Source: Crocinitomicaceae bacterium (lineage in GTDB: Bacteria; Bacteroidota; Bacteroidia; Flavobacteriales_D; Crocinitomicaceae). From it: 64,000 bases of DNA. Positions 48,640 through 57,445 of this stretch are shown piece after piece. Below the pieces are notes generated by a model. It was given only the letters and a program-made list of their open reading frames with translations, did no database searches and was not told the DNA's origin. The stretch lies in contig PAQM01000027.1 of the NCBI GenBank assembly GCA_002709305.1, positions 1 through 64,000 of the forward strand, given 5' to 3'. Position numbers and translations under genes: made by a program. How positions within the stretch are numbered: the stretch's first letter is position 1; each line of letters begins with the position of its first letter.

Positions 48640-49983
48640 TTAATAGTGGCATTTTGCACACTCCCATCCCCCTAACTCCTTAACAGTTACTTTCCCATCT
48701 TCTAAATATTTTCTATATAAGTCTTTATCGCCGTCCATTAAACGTTTATGAATTTCATCATAATATCCATCTTTTTTGCTATCTAACGATCCTGTTGATA
48801 TTTCTTTTGCACCATGACATTCAATGCACCATCCCATTGTTAATGTTGGCTTAGTTAACTTGATATTCCCTTCAACCATATTTAACGCTTGAATAGACTG
48901 AACCTTAACTGTTTCATCCATTTTAGTCATATCACCATGACATTGCTTACAATCAATCCCTCCTACTTTCACATGTTGAGAATGGTTAAAATATACATGA
49001 TCAGGTAACTGATGTACTTTATTCCATATTATCTCTTTTGTTTCTCCTGTATATTTTCCAGCACCTGATGGATCATATCCTGCAGCAGCATATATCTTTT
49101 GGATTTGTTCTTGTTGTTCTGGGGTGTTTCCATTAATTTGCTTGTGACAATTCATACAAACATTTACTGTAGGAAGGCCTGCTGATTTTGATTTGTTAAC
49201 TGAATTATGACAATACTTACAATCGATTCCATTAACTCCAGCATGAATAGAATGAGGGAAGTTAATTGGTTGAGAAGGTTGGTAGTTTTCAACCACTCCT
49301 ACGCTGTAAAGTGTTAGGAAAAGAGATACCACCAAACCTATAATAATACATACGATAGATATAGCAACAGTTTTTCTGTATTTCCATGCTAGCCTTTTTA
49401 GTTCATCTAAGTAGGATAAATCTTCTTCTAATTTTCCCCCATCTATTTCAAGCGAAGTAGATTGTAACTGGCGGCGAACGCCACCAACAGCAAGAATAAT
49501 AATTGAAAAAATTACACCTAATATAATCCATATCCAAGTTGAATTAGATGACTGATCAATATCTTCGGCACCCACTTCAGATGACGGACCCGCAGATGCA
49601 ACTACTTCTTCTTGAGAATCGATCCAATCAAATATACTTGTGATTTGATCTTTTGACAAATCAGGGAAATTATTCATTGCTGTCGGAGACCAAGTAGAAA
49701 CTTGTTGAGCATATGGGTCAGCTGCAACAGCTTTGCTCCAATTATTAACCCATAAAATAATTGAATTTTCTTTAGCTCCTCCATCAGACCACTTTTGACG
49801 AACTTGGTATAGCTTAGGGCCAGTTCCATCTTTAAAAATTTGGTGACAAGTGGCACATTTAGCTTTAAATAGAGCCTCTCCTTGTCCATTTGATTTAAAT
49901 GACGGAATTATAAACAGAATGATTATAGCCCGAATGGACAACTTAATAAAAATTGCAAGAACCTGACTACTAGATATTTTCAC
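48640..49983 (-). CDS. actA: Alternative complex III multiheme cytochrome ActA
   Basis: A 447-residue protein starting at GTG (49983) with an N-terminal hydrophobic segment. Six CxxCH motifs occur: CATCH (near 43), CKYCH, CMNCH, CKQCH, CIECH and CAKCH (C-terminus). A second membrane segment at about 150-168 and another at about 205-225 separate the N-terminal mono-heme domain from the remaining pentaheme domain. It accepts electrons from quinol oxidation and passes them to ActE. A promoter and two palindromes lie upstream. Confidence 0.92.
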   Translation of the reverse strand: MKISSSQVLAIFIKLSIRAIIILFIIPSFKSNGQGEALFKAKCATCHQIFKDGTGPKLYQVRQKWSDGGAKENSIILWVNNWSKAVAADPYAQQVSTWSPTAMNNFPDLSKDQITSIFDWIDSQEEVVASAGPSSEVGAEDIDQSSNSTWIWIILGVIFSIIILAVGGVRRQLQSTSLEIDGGKLEEDLSYLDELKRLAWKYRKTVAISIVCIIIGLVVSLFLTLYSVGVVENYQPSQPINFPHSIHAGVNGIDCKYCHNSVNKSKSAGLPTVNVCMNCHKQINGNTPEQQEQIQKIYAAAGYDPSGAGKYTGETKEIIWNKVHQLPDHVYFNHSQHVKVGGIDCKQCHGDMTKMDETVKVQSIQALNMVEGNIKLTKPTLTMGWCIECHGAKEISTGSLDSKKDGYYDEIHKRLMDGDKDLYRKYLEDGKVTVKELGGWECAKCHY

Positions 49984-50028
49984 TTAAAAAACTGTTAGTC
50001 CAAGATTAATTTATCAATTTAACTAAAG

Positions 50029-50036
50029 CAAAGTTA
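50029..50036 (-). promoter_or_regulatory. Putative -7 promoter element (TAACTTTG) for actA operon
   Basis: Minus-strand TAACTTTG matches TAnnTTTG exactly, 46-53 nt before the actA GTG. The -33 position lies in or near the palindrome at 50043-50059 and carries no TTTG, suggesting dependence on a regulator. Confidence 0.45.
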
Positions 50037-50042
50037 GTTAAA

Positions 50043-50070
50043 TGTCATATTTTATGACAGTTTTATGACA
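50043..50070. promoter_or_regulatory. Palindrome TGTCAT-N5-ATGACA plus third half-site
   Basis: TGTCAT (50043-50048) and ATGACA (50054-50059) are exact inverted arms; a second ATGACA at 50065-50070 makes an 11-nt-period direct repeat with the first. It adjoins the actA -7 element and covers the expected -33 region, so it is a plausible operator for the respiratory operon. Not tested. Confidence 0.5.
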
Positions 50071-50090
50071 AAAAAAAACGGAAAAGGTTA

Positions 50091-50109
50091 ATTTAGAATT
50101 ATTCTAAAT
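50091..50109. promoter_or_regulatory. 19-bp perfect palindrome (Fur/PerR-style 9-1-9)
   Basis: ATTTAGAATTATTCTAAAT has arms of nine bases around one central T. The core TTAGAATTATTCTAA is a 7-1-7 repeat like PerR/Fur-family boxes. It lies between actA (-) and the SPOR gene (+), about 55 nt upstream of the actA -7 element and 110 nt before the opposite candidate promoter. Confidence 0.5.
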
Positions 50110-50218
50110 AATGGCAGCTTAATAAAATCATCTATTGTAAATTTAACTAGGCAAATTTTACAACTAAAAATCAGACTACTTTAATTCTTTAGGCACAAAA
50201 ATTGATTAAAGTATTTTG

Positions 50219-50226
50219 TAACTTTG
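50219..50226 (+). promoter_or_regulatory. Putative -7 promoter element (TAACTTTG) for SPOR gene
   Basis: Exact TAnnTTTG match, 9 nt upstream of the ATG at 50235. A TTG is present 14 nt upstream of it (50202-50204), closer than the usual -33 spacing. The leader would be very short, so a chance match is possible. Confidence 0.35.
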
Positions 50227-50234
50227 TAATTCAA

Positions 50235-50672
50235 ATGACTACCTTATATAAAATAAAAATCATAATACTATTACAAACACTAAGTATTAATATAACTCTA
50301 TCTCAAAGGGAGGGCGTAAAAATAATACAAGATGAAAGAATTGAAAACATTATACATGAACAAAGTGAAATTTCATCTAAATCAACAAGGCAAAAAATAA
50401 ATGGTTTTAGAATACAATTATTTTTTGACTCTGACAAAGAAAAAATCAATGTCGCTAAAGCCCTTTTTATGGCTAATCATAAAAAGATTGATACTTACAT
50501 TACTTATAAAGCCCCTAACTTTTTTCTGAAAGCTGGTGATTTTAGGACACGTTTAGAAGCAGAAAAAGTAAGGTCAACTATTGAAAGTTTATTCCCCACT
50601 AGTTTTGTTATCAAAGAAAAAATCAACCTCCCTCGTCTCAAACGAAAAAACAGTTTCGAGGATGAATTATAA
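50235..50672 (+). CDS. SPOR-domain periplasmic protein
   Basis: A 145-residue protein from the ATG at 50235, chosen because the signal peptide (MTTLYKIKIIILLQTLSINITLSQ) begins there; a TTG at 50202 is rejected. The C-terminal half matches a SPOR domain (GFRIQLFFDSDKEKINVAKA, then YKAPNFFLKAGDFRTRLEAE), which binds denuded peptidoglycan at division sites. It overlaps the rnpA start by 11 nt, which suggests translational coupling. The link to RNase P is genomic rather than functional. Confidence 0.82.
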   Translation: MTTLYKIKIIILLQTLSINITLSQREGVKIIQDERIENIIHEQSEISSKSTRQKINGFRIQLFFDSDKEKINVAKALFMANHKKIDTYITYKAPNFFLKAGDFRTRLEAEKVRSTIESLFPTSFVIKEKINLPRLKRKNSFEDEL

Positions 50673-51054
50673 GCTCGGTAAAAATTATAAACTTTGTAGT
50701 AAAGCAATTATAAAATCGCTTTTTGAAACAGGTATAACTATAAAACACTACCCTTTTATTGCCACATTTAAAGAAATAAATTTAACCCTCCCTCCTCCTT
50801 TAAAAGTGACTTTTTCTGCACCCAAGAGAATCTTTAAAAAAGCTCACAGAAGAAATAAAATTAAACGAAAAACAAAAGAAGCATTTCGTTTAAACAAAAA
50901 TATAATTGAACATTACCTCATAGAAAAAAACAAACAAATCGCTTTGTTTTTGGTATATTCAACTCAAGAAGAATTTAGCCATATTGTTCTTGAAGAAAAA
51001 ACAAAAAAATTATTTGACAAAATCATCAATAAATTAGAAGAAAACCATGATTAA
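50662..51054 (+). CDS. rnpA: Ribonuclease P protein component
   Basis: A 130-residue basic protein that helps the RNase P RNA mature tRNA 5' ends. The signature KKAHRRNKIKRKTKEAF matches the RNR motif; hydrophobic strands follow. The ATG at 50662 is chosen over one 81 nt upstream, which would lengthen it beyond the family. It is overlapped on both sides: 11 nt with the SPOR gene and 8 nt with the CtpA-like gene. rpmH is not nearby. Confidence 0.92.
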   Translation: MNYKLGKNYKLCSKAIIKSLFETGITIKHYPFIATFKEINLTLPPPLKVTFSAPKRIFKKAHRRNKIKRKTKEAFRLNKNIIEHYLIEKNKQIALFLVYSTQEEFSHIVLEEKTKKLFDKIINKLEENHD

Positions 51055-52702
51055 TTTTGCTAAACATTTTAGTACTACATTCACAGCTATTTTATTAACA
51101 TTAACAACCCCATGTCTATCTCAATCAAACGGATTCGAAGTTATTCGTAGCCTTGAGTTACTAGATCAAATTTACGAACATCTTGAAAAGTATTATGTTA
51201 ACGATATAGAGGCAGGTAGATTATCTAAAACTGCAATTGATGCCGTTCTAAAAGATCTTGATCCTTATACTATATACTACCATGAGTCTAATATTGAAGA
51301 CTATAAATTAATGACTACCGGCCAATATGGAGGAATTGGAGCTCTAATACGCAAAAACAATAACTATGTTTACATTTCCGAACCATATAAAGATAAACCA
51401 GCTGAAAAATCGGGGTTAAAAGCAGGTGATAAAATTTTAGTTATTGATGGCAAAGGAATGAAAAATAAATCTTCATCAGATATATCGAAAATTTTAAAAG
51501 GTCCAAAAGGGAGTGAAGTTGAAATAAAAATAGAACGAGATATAGGGGAGCGTAAAACAATAAAAACTTTCACTGTTTATCGTGATGAAATAAAACTACC
51601 AGATGTTCCTTATTCTGGTATGCTTAATGAAACAACTGGATATATCAAACTAAACAGCTTCACAAAGACAGCCTCTTCAGCTGTAAAATCTTCTTTCTTA
51701 CAGTTAAAGAATGAAGGCATGAAAGAACTCATACTTGATTTAAGAGGGAATGGTGGTGGCTTGCTGATTGAAGCGGTTCGAATCGTTAATATGTTTGTAG
51801 AAAAAAACCAAGTTGTTGTTTCTACTAAAGGCAGGTTAGAAGAAGAAAACAACACATACAAAACAATGGCAGATCCTTTAGATATAGAAATCCCTTTAAT
51901 CGTTTTAATTGATAGAAGATCCGCATCAGCTAGTGAAATTGTTTCTGGAAGTCTACAAGATTTAGATCGCGCATTGATTATTGGTGAAGAATCTTTTGGG
52001 AAAGGGCTAGTGCAAAGAACATATAATTTAAAGTATGGGTCAAAGGTGAAATTAACTATCGCTAAATATTACACACCATCTGGCAGATGTGTTCAACGGC
52101 TAGATTATTACGACAAAAATAACCTAGAAAAAGTTTCAGAAATCGCAGATTCACTAATTAAAAAATTCAAAACTAAAAATGGTCGAACCGTAACAGATGG
52201 AAGAGGTATAGAGCCTGACATCAAATTAGAACCTAAACTTCTTAGCCCTATAACCAAAACCCTTTTTAAAGAAAACTTTTTATTTGATTACGCTACAAGT
52301 TACTACTACAAGAATGATTCAATTGAAAAAGCGTCAAAGTTTAAATTGTCTGAAACAGAGTATACTGACTTTATAAACTATGTTTTAAACCAAGAATTCT
52401 CATATTCGACTAAGTCAGAAATAATTCTAAAAGATGTTAGAGAAAAACTAGAAAAAGAAGGGTTGTTTGAAGATGCTAAAATAGAATATAATGCATTAAT
52501 GGATAGAATAGTTCCTTCAAAACAAAATGATTTAATTAAATTTAAAAGTGAAATAAAATCAATTTTAGAAAATGAAATTATTTCGAGATATTATTACCAA
52601 TCAGGGAGAGCTCAAAACTCACTAAAAGAGGATATTGTTATAAACAAGTCTATTGAAGTTCTAAAAGATATAGATAATTACAACCATTTACTCGGCAACT
52701 AA
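51047..52702 (+). CDS. C-terminal processing protease, S41 family
   Basis: A 551-residue periplasmic serine protease. After a signal peptide (ending CLSQS) comes an N-terminal helical part (NDIEAGRLSKTAIDAVLKDL), a PDZ domain (about 85-170), and the S41 catalytic domain with Ser in RRSASASEIVSGSLQD and Lys in GEESFGKGLVQRTYNL. A C-terminal helical extension of about 130 residues follows. Typical substrates are C-terminal tails of envelope proteins. It precedes the O-antigen ligase-like gene by 2 nt. Confidence 0.92.
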   Translation: MINFAKHFSTTFTAILLTLTTPCLSQSNGFEVIRSLELLDQIYEHLEKYYVNDIEAGRLSKTAIDAVLKDLDPYTIYYHESNIEDYKLMTTGQYGGIGALIRKNNNYVYISEPYKDKPAEKSGLKAGDKILVIDGKGMKNKSSSDISKILKGPKGSEVEIKIERDIGERKTIKTFTVYRDEIKLPDVPYSGMLNETTGYIKLNSFTKTASSAVKSSFLQLKNEGMKELILDLRGNGGGLLIEAVRIVNMFVEKNQVVVSTKGRLEEENNTYKTMADPLDIEIPLIVLIDRRSASASEIVSGSLQDLDRALIIGEESFGKGLVQRTYNLKYGSKVKLTIAKYYTPSGRCVQRLDYYDKNNLEKVSEIADSLIKKFKTKNGRTVTDGRGIEPDIKLEPKLLSPITKTLFKENFLFDYATSYYYKNDSIEKASKFKLSETEYTDFINYVLNQEFSYSTKSEIILKDVREKLEKEGLFEDAKIEYNALMDRIVPSKQNDLIKFKSEIKSILENEIISRYYYQSGRAQNSLKEDIVINKSIEVLKDIDNYNHLLGN

Positions 52703-52704
52703 CT

Positions 52705-54246
52705 ATGCTTAAAAAAAAAAGATTAGATATACATAATTTTGTACACTTAATAGCTATATCTGGTATTGCTTTTGGAATCCCAATCAGCAAAGCTATAATG
52801 TCAATTTCTATGGTCTTATTAATTACAAACCTCCTTCTTGAAGGAGATTTATATTCATATTGGGACAATATAAAAAAAAACAAACTATACCACCTAGTTC
52901 TTTCATTTCTAATTCTAAAAATTTGCAGCCTTATTTGGACATCAAATTTAAATTATGCTATTCATGACTTAAAGATGTCTCTACCTTTGCTCGTTATAAT
53001 GACTTGTTTAACAATAAAACCAATAATTATAAAGAAACATTTGCACTTAATATTAACTCTATTTATCAGCTCTACAACTGTAGCTTCATTAATTAACTTT
53101 GGATTATATGTTAATTGGATTGGAGGCATAGAATACACAGATATAAGGGGTATGTCTGTTTTCTCTTCACACATAAGGTTTGGGCTAAGCATAAGTTTTT
53201 CTGTTGCAATATTATTATACTTTTTATCCTATTTTAAAAACAATAGTATAATTATATATTCATTAATTGCTTGGTTAATATTTTACACTTATTATAGCCA
53301 AGTAATTTCAGGATATTTAACTCTATTTGCGGTACTTTTAATCTATACAACATATAAAGCTTGGAAAATAAATAGAGGAATAGTTTTGCCAATTCTAACA
53401 ATCTTTATAGGGTTAATAACACTTTTTTCTTTATCGATATTTATGCCAATTAGAATTAACAAAAATGATTATAAAGACTTGCCAAAAAAAACTTCAAACG
53501 GAAATTATTACACAAATAATTATAGTGAAATATCTCCCATTACAAAAAAACCAATTAATATTTTAGTTTGTGAACCTGAATTAAAAAATCAATGGCCAAA
53601 ATATTCAAACATCGATTTTGACTCTACAGATAAAAAAGGTCAACCAATTAAGTCAACAATAATTCGTTACTTATCCTCAAAAGATTACCCCAAAGATTCG
53701 CTAGGACTATCAATGCTTAAACTTGAAGATTTAAAATCTATAGAAAACGGTGAAACTAACTATATTAAGAATGGTTTAATGTCTAGAATTTATAGTATTA
53801 AGTATCAACTATACAATAATAAAGATCCAAACAATCACTCACTATTGCAAAGATTAGAATACTGGAAATGTGGAATTAAAATATTATCTAAAAACTATAT
53901 TGTTGGTGTAGGAATAGGAGATGTGGAAGATACATTTAAATCATATTACAAAAAAACCAAAACATTATTATTAGTAGAAAACCAACACAGAGCACATAAT
54001 ATGTATCTAACGATATTTATATCTTTAGGAATTTTAGGTATTTTAATTTTCCTCTTTATTCATGTTTTTTTCTTTAAACTAATGTTGAAAAAAAAGAACA
54101 TTTTAGGCATATTTTTTATTATAATTATATTGATCTCTTTTACAATTGAAGATACATTAGAGACACAAGCAGGTATAACATTTTATAGTCTATTCATAGG
54201 ATTGTTATCTACCAATGAAACAAAGAAAAAAAAGATCGAAAATTAA
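52705..54246 (+). CDS. O-antigen ligase/polymerase-like membrane protein
   Basis: A 513-residue polytopic protein with about ten to twelve membrane segments and a large external loop (about 245-410, hydrophilic, PKKTSNGNYYTNNYSE). The loop precedes NQHRAHNMYLTIFISLG, a Wzy_C/O-antigen ligase-type motif with the conserved His. It likely attaches or polymerises surface glycans. Substrate cannot be told from the sequence. Two nt after the protease. Confidence 0.82.
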   Translation: MLKKKRLDIHNFVHLIAISGIAFGIPISKAIMSISMVLLITNLLLEGDLYSYWDNIKKNKLYHLVLSFLILKICSLIWTSNLNYAIHDLKMSLPLLVIMTCLTIKPIIIKKHLHLILTLFISSTTVASLINFGLYVNWIGGIEYTDIRGMSVFSSHIRFGLSISFSVAILLYFLSYFKNNSIIIYSLIAWLIFYTYYSQVISGYLTLFAVLLIYTTYKAWKINRGIVLPILTIFIGLITLFSLSIFMPIRINKNDYKDLPKKTSNGNYYTNNYSEISPITKKPINILVCEPELKNQWPKYSNIDFDSTDKKGQPIKSTIIRYLSSKDYPKDSLGLSMLKLEDLKSIENGETNYIKNGLMSRIYSIKYQLYNNKDPNNHSLLQRLEYWKCGIKILSKNYIVGVGIGDVEDTFKSYYKKTKTLLLVENQHRAHNMYLTIFISLGILGILIFLFIHVFFFKLMLKKKNILGIFFIIIILISFTIEDTLETQAGITFYSLFIGLLSTNETKKKKIEN

Positions 54247-54295
54247 GTTTTTATTTATACAGTTCAAAAGTATTAACTTTACTAAAAAATAAATA

Positions 54296-55648
54296 ATGAG
54301 TTTCGAATTAACAAAAGAATTTCTCGAATTGTTAAATAGTGCTATTCAAAAAAAGGATACTCTTTGGATGAAAAAAAATCTTTTTATTCTTCATCATGCA
54401 GATATTGCTGCAATCATTAATGAATTAGAATTTGAAAATTATTCCTACATATATAGCCTTATTAGTGAAGAAATTAAACCAAATGTACTTGTTGAGTTAG
54501 ATAAAGATATTAGGGATAATATAATTCGAACATTTTCGACTTCAGAAATTGCAGAACAATTAGAATATATGGATTCTGATGATGCGGCCGATTTCTTAAT
54601 CGGTTTCTCAAAAGAGAAAGTAGAAGAAATAATAGGAAAAATAAAAAATATTGAGACCGCGGAAGATATTGTAGACTTATTAAAATATGCACCTAATACT
54701 GCTGGTGGATTAATGCAAAAGGAATTCATCCAAGCCAAGGCAGAATGGCCTGTAAATAAATGTGTGGTTGAATTGAGAAAACAAGCTGAACAAGTTGAAA
54801 AAATATTTACAATTTATGTGGTCGATGAAAAAAATAAACTCATTGGATACCTATCATTAAAAAGCTTGTTAGTTGCAGACCCAAAAACAAAAATTAGTAA
54901 ATTATACCAAAGCCAAAATATCATATCAGTCAAAATAAGTGATGATAAAGAAGATGTAGCTAGGGTTATGGAGAAATACGATTTAGTATCTGTACCTGTT
55001 ATTGATATCCAAAACAAATTAGTTGGACGTATTACAATAGATGATATTGTTGATGTAATCAAAGATGAGGCTGAAAAAGATTTTCAATTAGCATCTGGTA
55101 TCTCTGAAAACATTGAATCAAGTGATGGTGTTTGGAGGATTTCTAGAGCTCGAATCCCTTGGCTATTAATAGGATTGCTGGGAGGTGTTTTTGGTGCTCA
55201 AGTAATCTCTCTATTCGAAGGAGGAATTAGTGATGTACCCCAATTAGCTTTCTTTATTCCCCTTATCACTGCTATGGGAGGGAATGTTGGAGTTCAGTCA
55301 TCTGCCATTGTCGTCCAATCGCTTGCTAGAGGTAATGATCAATTCGATTCAATTTTAAAAAAATTACAAAAAGAAGCTTTAGTCAGTATAATAAATGGAT
55401 TACTTCTTTCTATAATTATTTATGGAATTAGTTTTTTCTTCCATAGCAATACGCTTGGCTTAGTTGTTAGTATATCATTGTTAACTGTTATTATTTCATC
55501 AGCAATATTTGGGACACTTATTCCTTTACTACTAGACAAATACAAAATTGACCCCGCTTTAGCTACTGGGCCATTCATTACAACGTTAAATGATGTACTT
55601 GGACTATTTATATATTTAACAATCGGTGTAGTTACATACGGTATATAA
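54296..55648 (+). CDS. mgtE: Magnesium transporter MgtE
   Basis: A 450-residue Mg2+ channel. N-terminal cytosolic domain (about 1-130), tandem CBS domains (about 135-255, GGLMQKEFI, VPVIDIQNKLVGRI), a connecting helix with RISRARIPWLLIGLLGG and five membrane segments with TAMGGNVGVQSSAIVVQ, whose Asp-containing pore and Asn are typical. A near-consensus -7 element TAACTTTA lies at 54274-54281. Confidence 0.95.
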   Translation: MSFELTKEFLELLNSAIQKKDTLWMKKNLFILHHADIAAIINELEFENYSYIYSLISEEIKPNVLVELDKDIRDNIIRTFSTSEIAEQLEYMDSDDAADFLIGFSKEKVEEIIGKIKNIETAEDIVDLLKYAPNTAGGLMQKEFIQAKAEWPVNKCVVELRKQAEQVEKIFTIYVVDEKNKLIGYLSLKSLLVADPKTKISKLYQSQNIISVKISDDKEDVARVMEKYDLVSVPVIDIQNKLVGRITIDDIVDVIKDEAEKDFQLASGISENIESSDGVWRISRARIPWLLIGLLGGVFGAQVISLFEGGISDVPQLAFFIPLITAMGGNVGVQSSAIVVQSLARGNDQFDSILKKLQKEALVSIINGLLLSIIIYGISFFFHSNTLGLVVSISLLTVIISSAIFGTLIPLLLDKYKIDPALATGPFITTLNDVLGLFIYLTIGVVTYGI

Positions 55649-55661
55649 TAAAACAAATACC

Positions 55662-56624
55662 ATGAAAGTTGTTTTCCTTGACACTGTTCATTCGATTCTG
55701 GAAGAACGATTACTAGCCAGTGGATTTACATGTATTAATGCTATAAAACTTGACTACGAAAGTTGCTTAAACGAAATCTCTAATACTGATGGAATTATCA
55801 TTCGTTCAAGGTTTAAATTAGATTTGGATTTTTTGTCTAAGTGTCATTCTCTAAAATTTATTGCGCGTTCAGGATCAGGTTTAGAAAATATCGACTTAAA
55901 CTATTGTAAAAGGAGAGGGATAAAGGTTTATAATTCGCCTGAAGGTAACAAAAATGCAGTAGCCGAACATGGTCTAGGAATGCTACTGAACTTATTTAAT
56001 AATATTCTAATAGCAGATTCAGAAATCCGAAAAGGGAAATGGATCCGTGAAAATAATAGGGGAATTGAATTAGCCGGTAAAACAATTGGTATTATTGGAT
56101 TTGGGAATAATGGAGAGGCGTTAGCAAAAAAATTAAGTAGACTCAATATGCAAATTCTAGCTTATGATAAATATAAAACTGGATTTGGTGATTGTAAAAT
56201 AAAAGAATCTAGTTTAGAAGAAATATATGAAAAAGCTAACATTGTTAGTTTCCATATACCCCAAAATGAAGAAACAATAAATTATGCTAACGATCAATTC
56301 TTTGACAACTTTAAACATGAAATCTATTTAATGAATTTGTCTAGAGGGAAGATTGTAAACACAGCTTCTCTAGTTAAAAACCTAAAAAAAGGTAAAGTAA
56401 TCGGTGCTTGTTTAGATGTACTAGAATATGAAAAAACAAATTTTGAAGAATTATTTAACGAAAAATTATCTCTAGAATATGATTATTTAATTAATTCAAA
56501 AAAAGTCATATTATCTCCGCATATAGCAGGGTGGACAAACGAAAGTTTTTTTAAACTAAGTAATGTTTTAGCAGATAAAATATTGAATCAATTTAATCCT
56601 CCAACTCTAAGTAAATTTCCATAA
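55662..56624 (+). CDS. D-2-hydroxyacid dehydrogenase (SerA-like)
   Basis: A 320-residue NAD-dependent oxidoreductase of the SerA/LdhA type. Nucleotide-binding GIIGFGNNGEALAKKL lies near 147; catalytic Arg in NLSRGKIV, Glu in DVLEYE and His in SPHIAGWT. Lacks the C-terminal ACT domain of full SerA. Substrate not predictable. Its last 37 nt overlap the convergent methyltransferase gene. Confidence 0.9.
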   Translation: MKVVFLDTVHSILEERLLASGFTCINAIKLDYESCLNEISNTDGIIIRSRFKLDLDFLSKCHSLKFIARSGSGLENIDLNYCKRRGIKVYNSPEGNKNAVAEHGLGMLLNLFNNILIADSEIRKGKWIRENNRGIELAGKTIGIIGFGNNGEALAKKLSRLNMQILAYDKYKTGFGDCKIKESSLEEIYEKANIVSFHIPQNEETINYANDQFFDNFKHEIYLMNLSRGKIVNTASLVKNLKKGKVIGACLDVLEYEKTNFEELFNEKLSLEYDYLINSKKVILSPHIAGWTNESFFKLSNVLADKILNQFNPPTLSKFP

Positions 56625-57445
56625 AAAAGATCTTTACCTGTTGATGTTTTCATCCAAAGTTCAAATACTTCAATTCTACTCTTACGAAAATGTTTTTCTG
56701 CAAAAACCTTCAATTTTAAACAATCAATCTTTGGAGAGTATGTATTTACAATTAAAAAACCATTAGATTTTATGACTTTAGAGACCTTGAAAATAAGTTC
56801 TTCCAATTCATTTTCTAATTTCCATTTCTCTTTTTTTGGACCAATTCCCCATACAGGAGGGTCCATAATAACCCCATCATACCTTTTTTCTCTATTCATC
56901 TCTCTAGAAATAAATTTTAAGGCATCTTCATGAACCCATCTAATATCAGAAAAATCATTAATAGTCATATTTTTCTTAGCCCAAGCTAACATTTTCCTCA
57001 CAGAATCTACATGAAAAACTGTATTACAAATATTTTTTGCAAATAAAGATGAGGCTCCCGTATATGCAAATAAATTTAAGAATGTATCTGTTTTATTTAA
57101 ATTATTAAGTATATAATCCCAATTTATTCTCTGCTCAGGGAATAATCCAATGTGCTTGTTGTTTGTAAGCTTAAGAGAAAACCTTAACATCTGATAATTA
57201 ATCACCCATTCACTTGGACTACCTGATTTTAGACATTTCCATTTACCCGTTTTTGTGCCAGTAGAAATAAATTCCCAATTTGCAATTTCAATCCATTGCT
57301 GAAAAGTTTTTTCTGACTTAAAATATGCTTGAACCTCTGGTCTAATTGTAATGATAGATCCCCAGCGTTCTAATTTTTTCCCTCCACCAGCATCTATTAA
57401 CTCATAATCCTCCCAACCTCTTGTATACAGACGGTTAAAAGACAT
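56588..57445 (-). CDS. Class I SAM-dependent methyltransferase (RlmI/RlmK-like)
   Basis: A 285-residue methyltransferase with an N-terminal PUA-like region and the SAM-binding motif NLFAYTGASSLFA (about 122). Catalytic-type motif MDPPVWGIG near 193. It resembles the COG1092 rRNA large-subunit methyltransferases, without the full-length N-terminal PUA domain. The target base is not clear. It overlaps the dehydrogenase gene by 37 nt at its 3' end. Confidence 0.85.
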   Translation of the reverse strand: MSFNRLYTRGWEDYELIDAGGGKKLERWGSIITIRPEVQAYFKSEKTFQQWIEIANWEFISTGTKTGKWKCLKSGSPSEWVINYQMLRFSLKLTNNKHIGLFPEQRINWDYILNNLNKTDTFLNLFAYTGASSLFAKNICNTVFHVDSVRKMLAWAKKNMTINDFSDIRWVHEDALKFISREMNREKRYDGVIMDPPVWGIGPKKEKWKLENELEELIFKVSKVIKSNGFLIVNTYSPKIDCLKLKVFAEKHFRKSRIEVFELWMKTSTGKDLFYGNLLRVGGLN

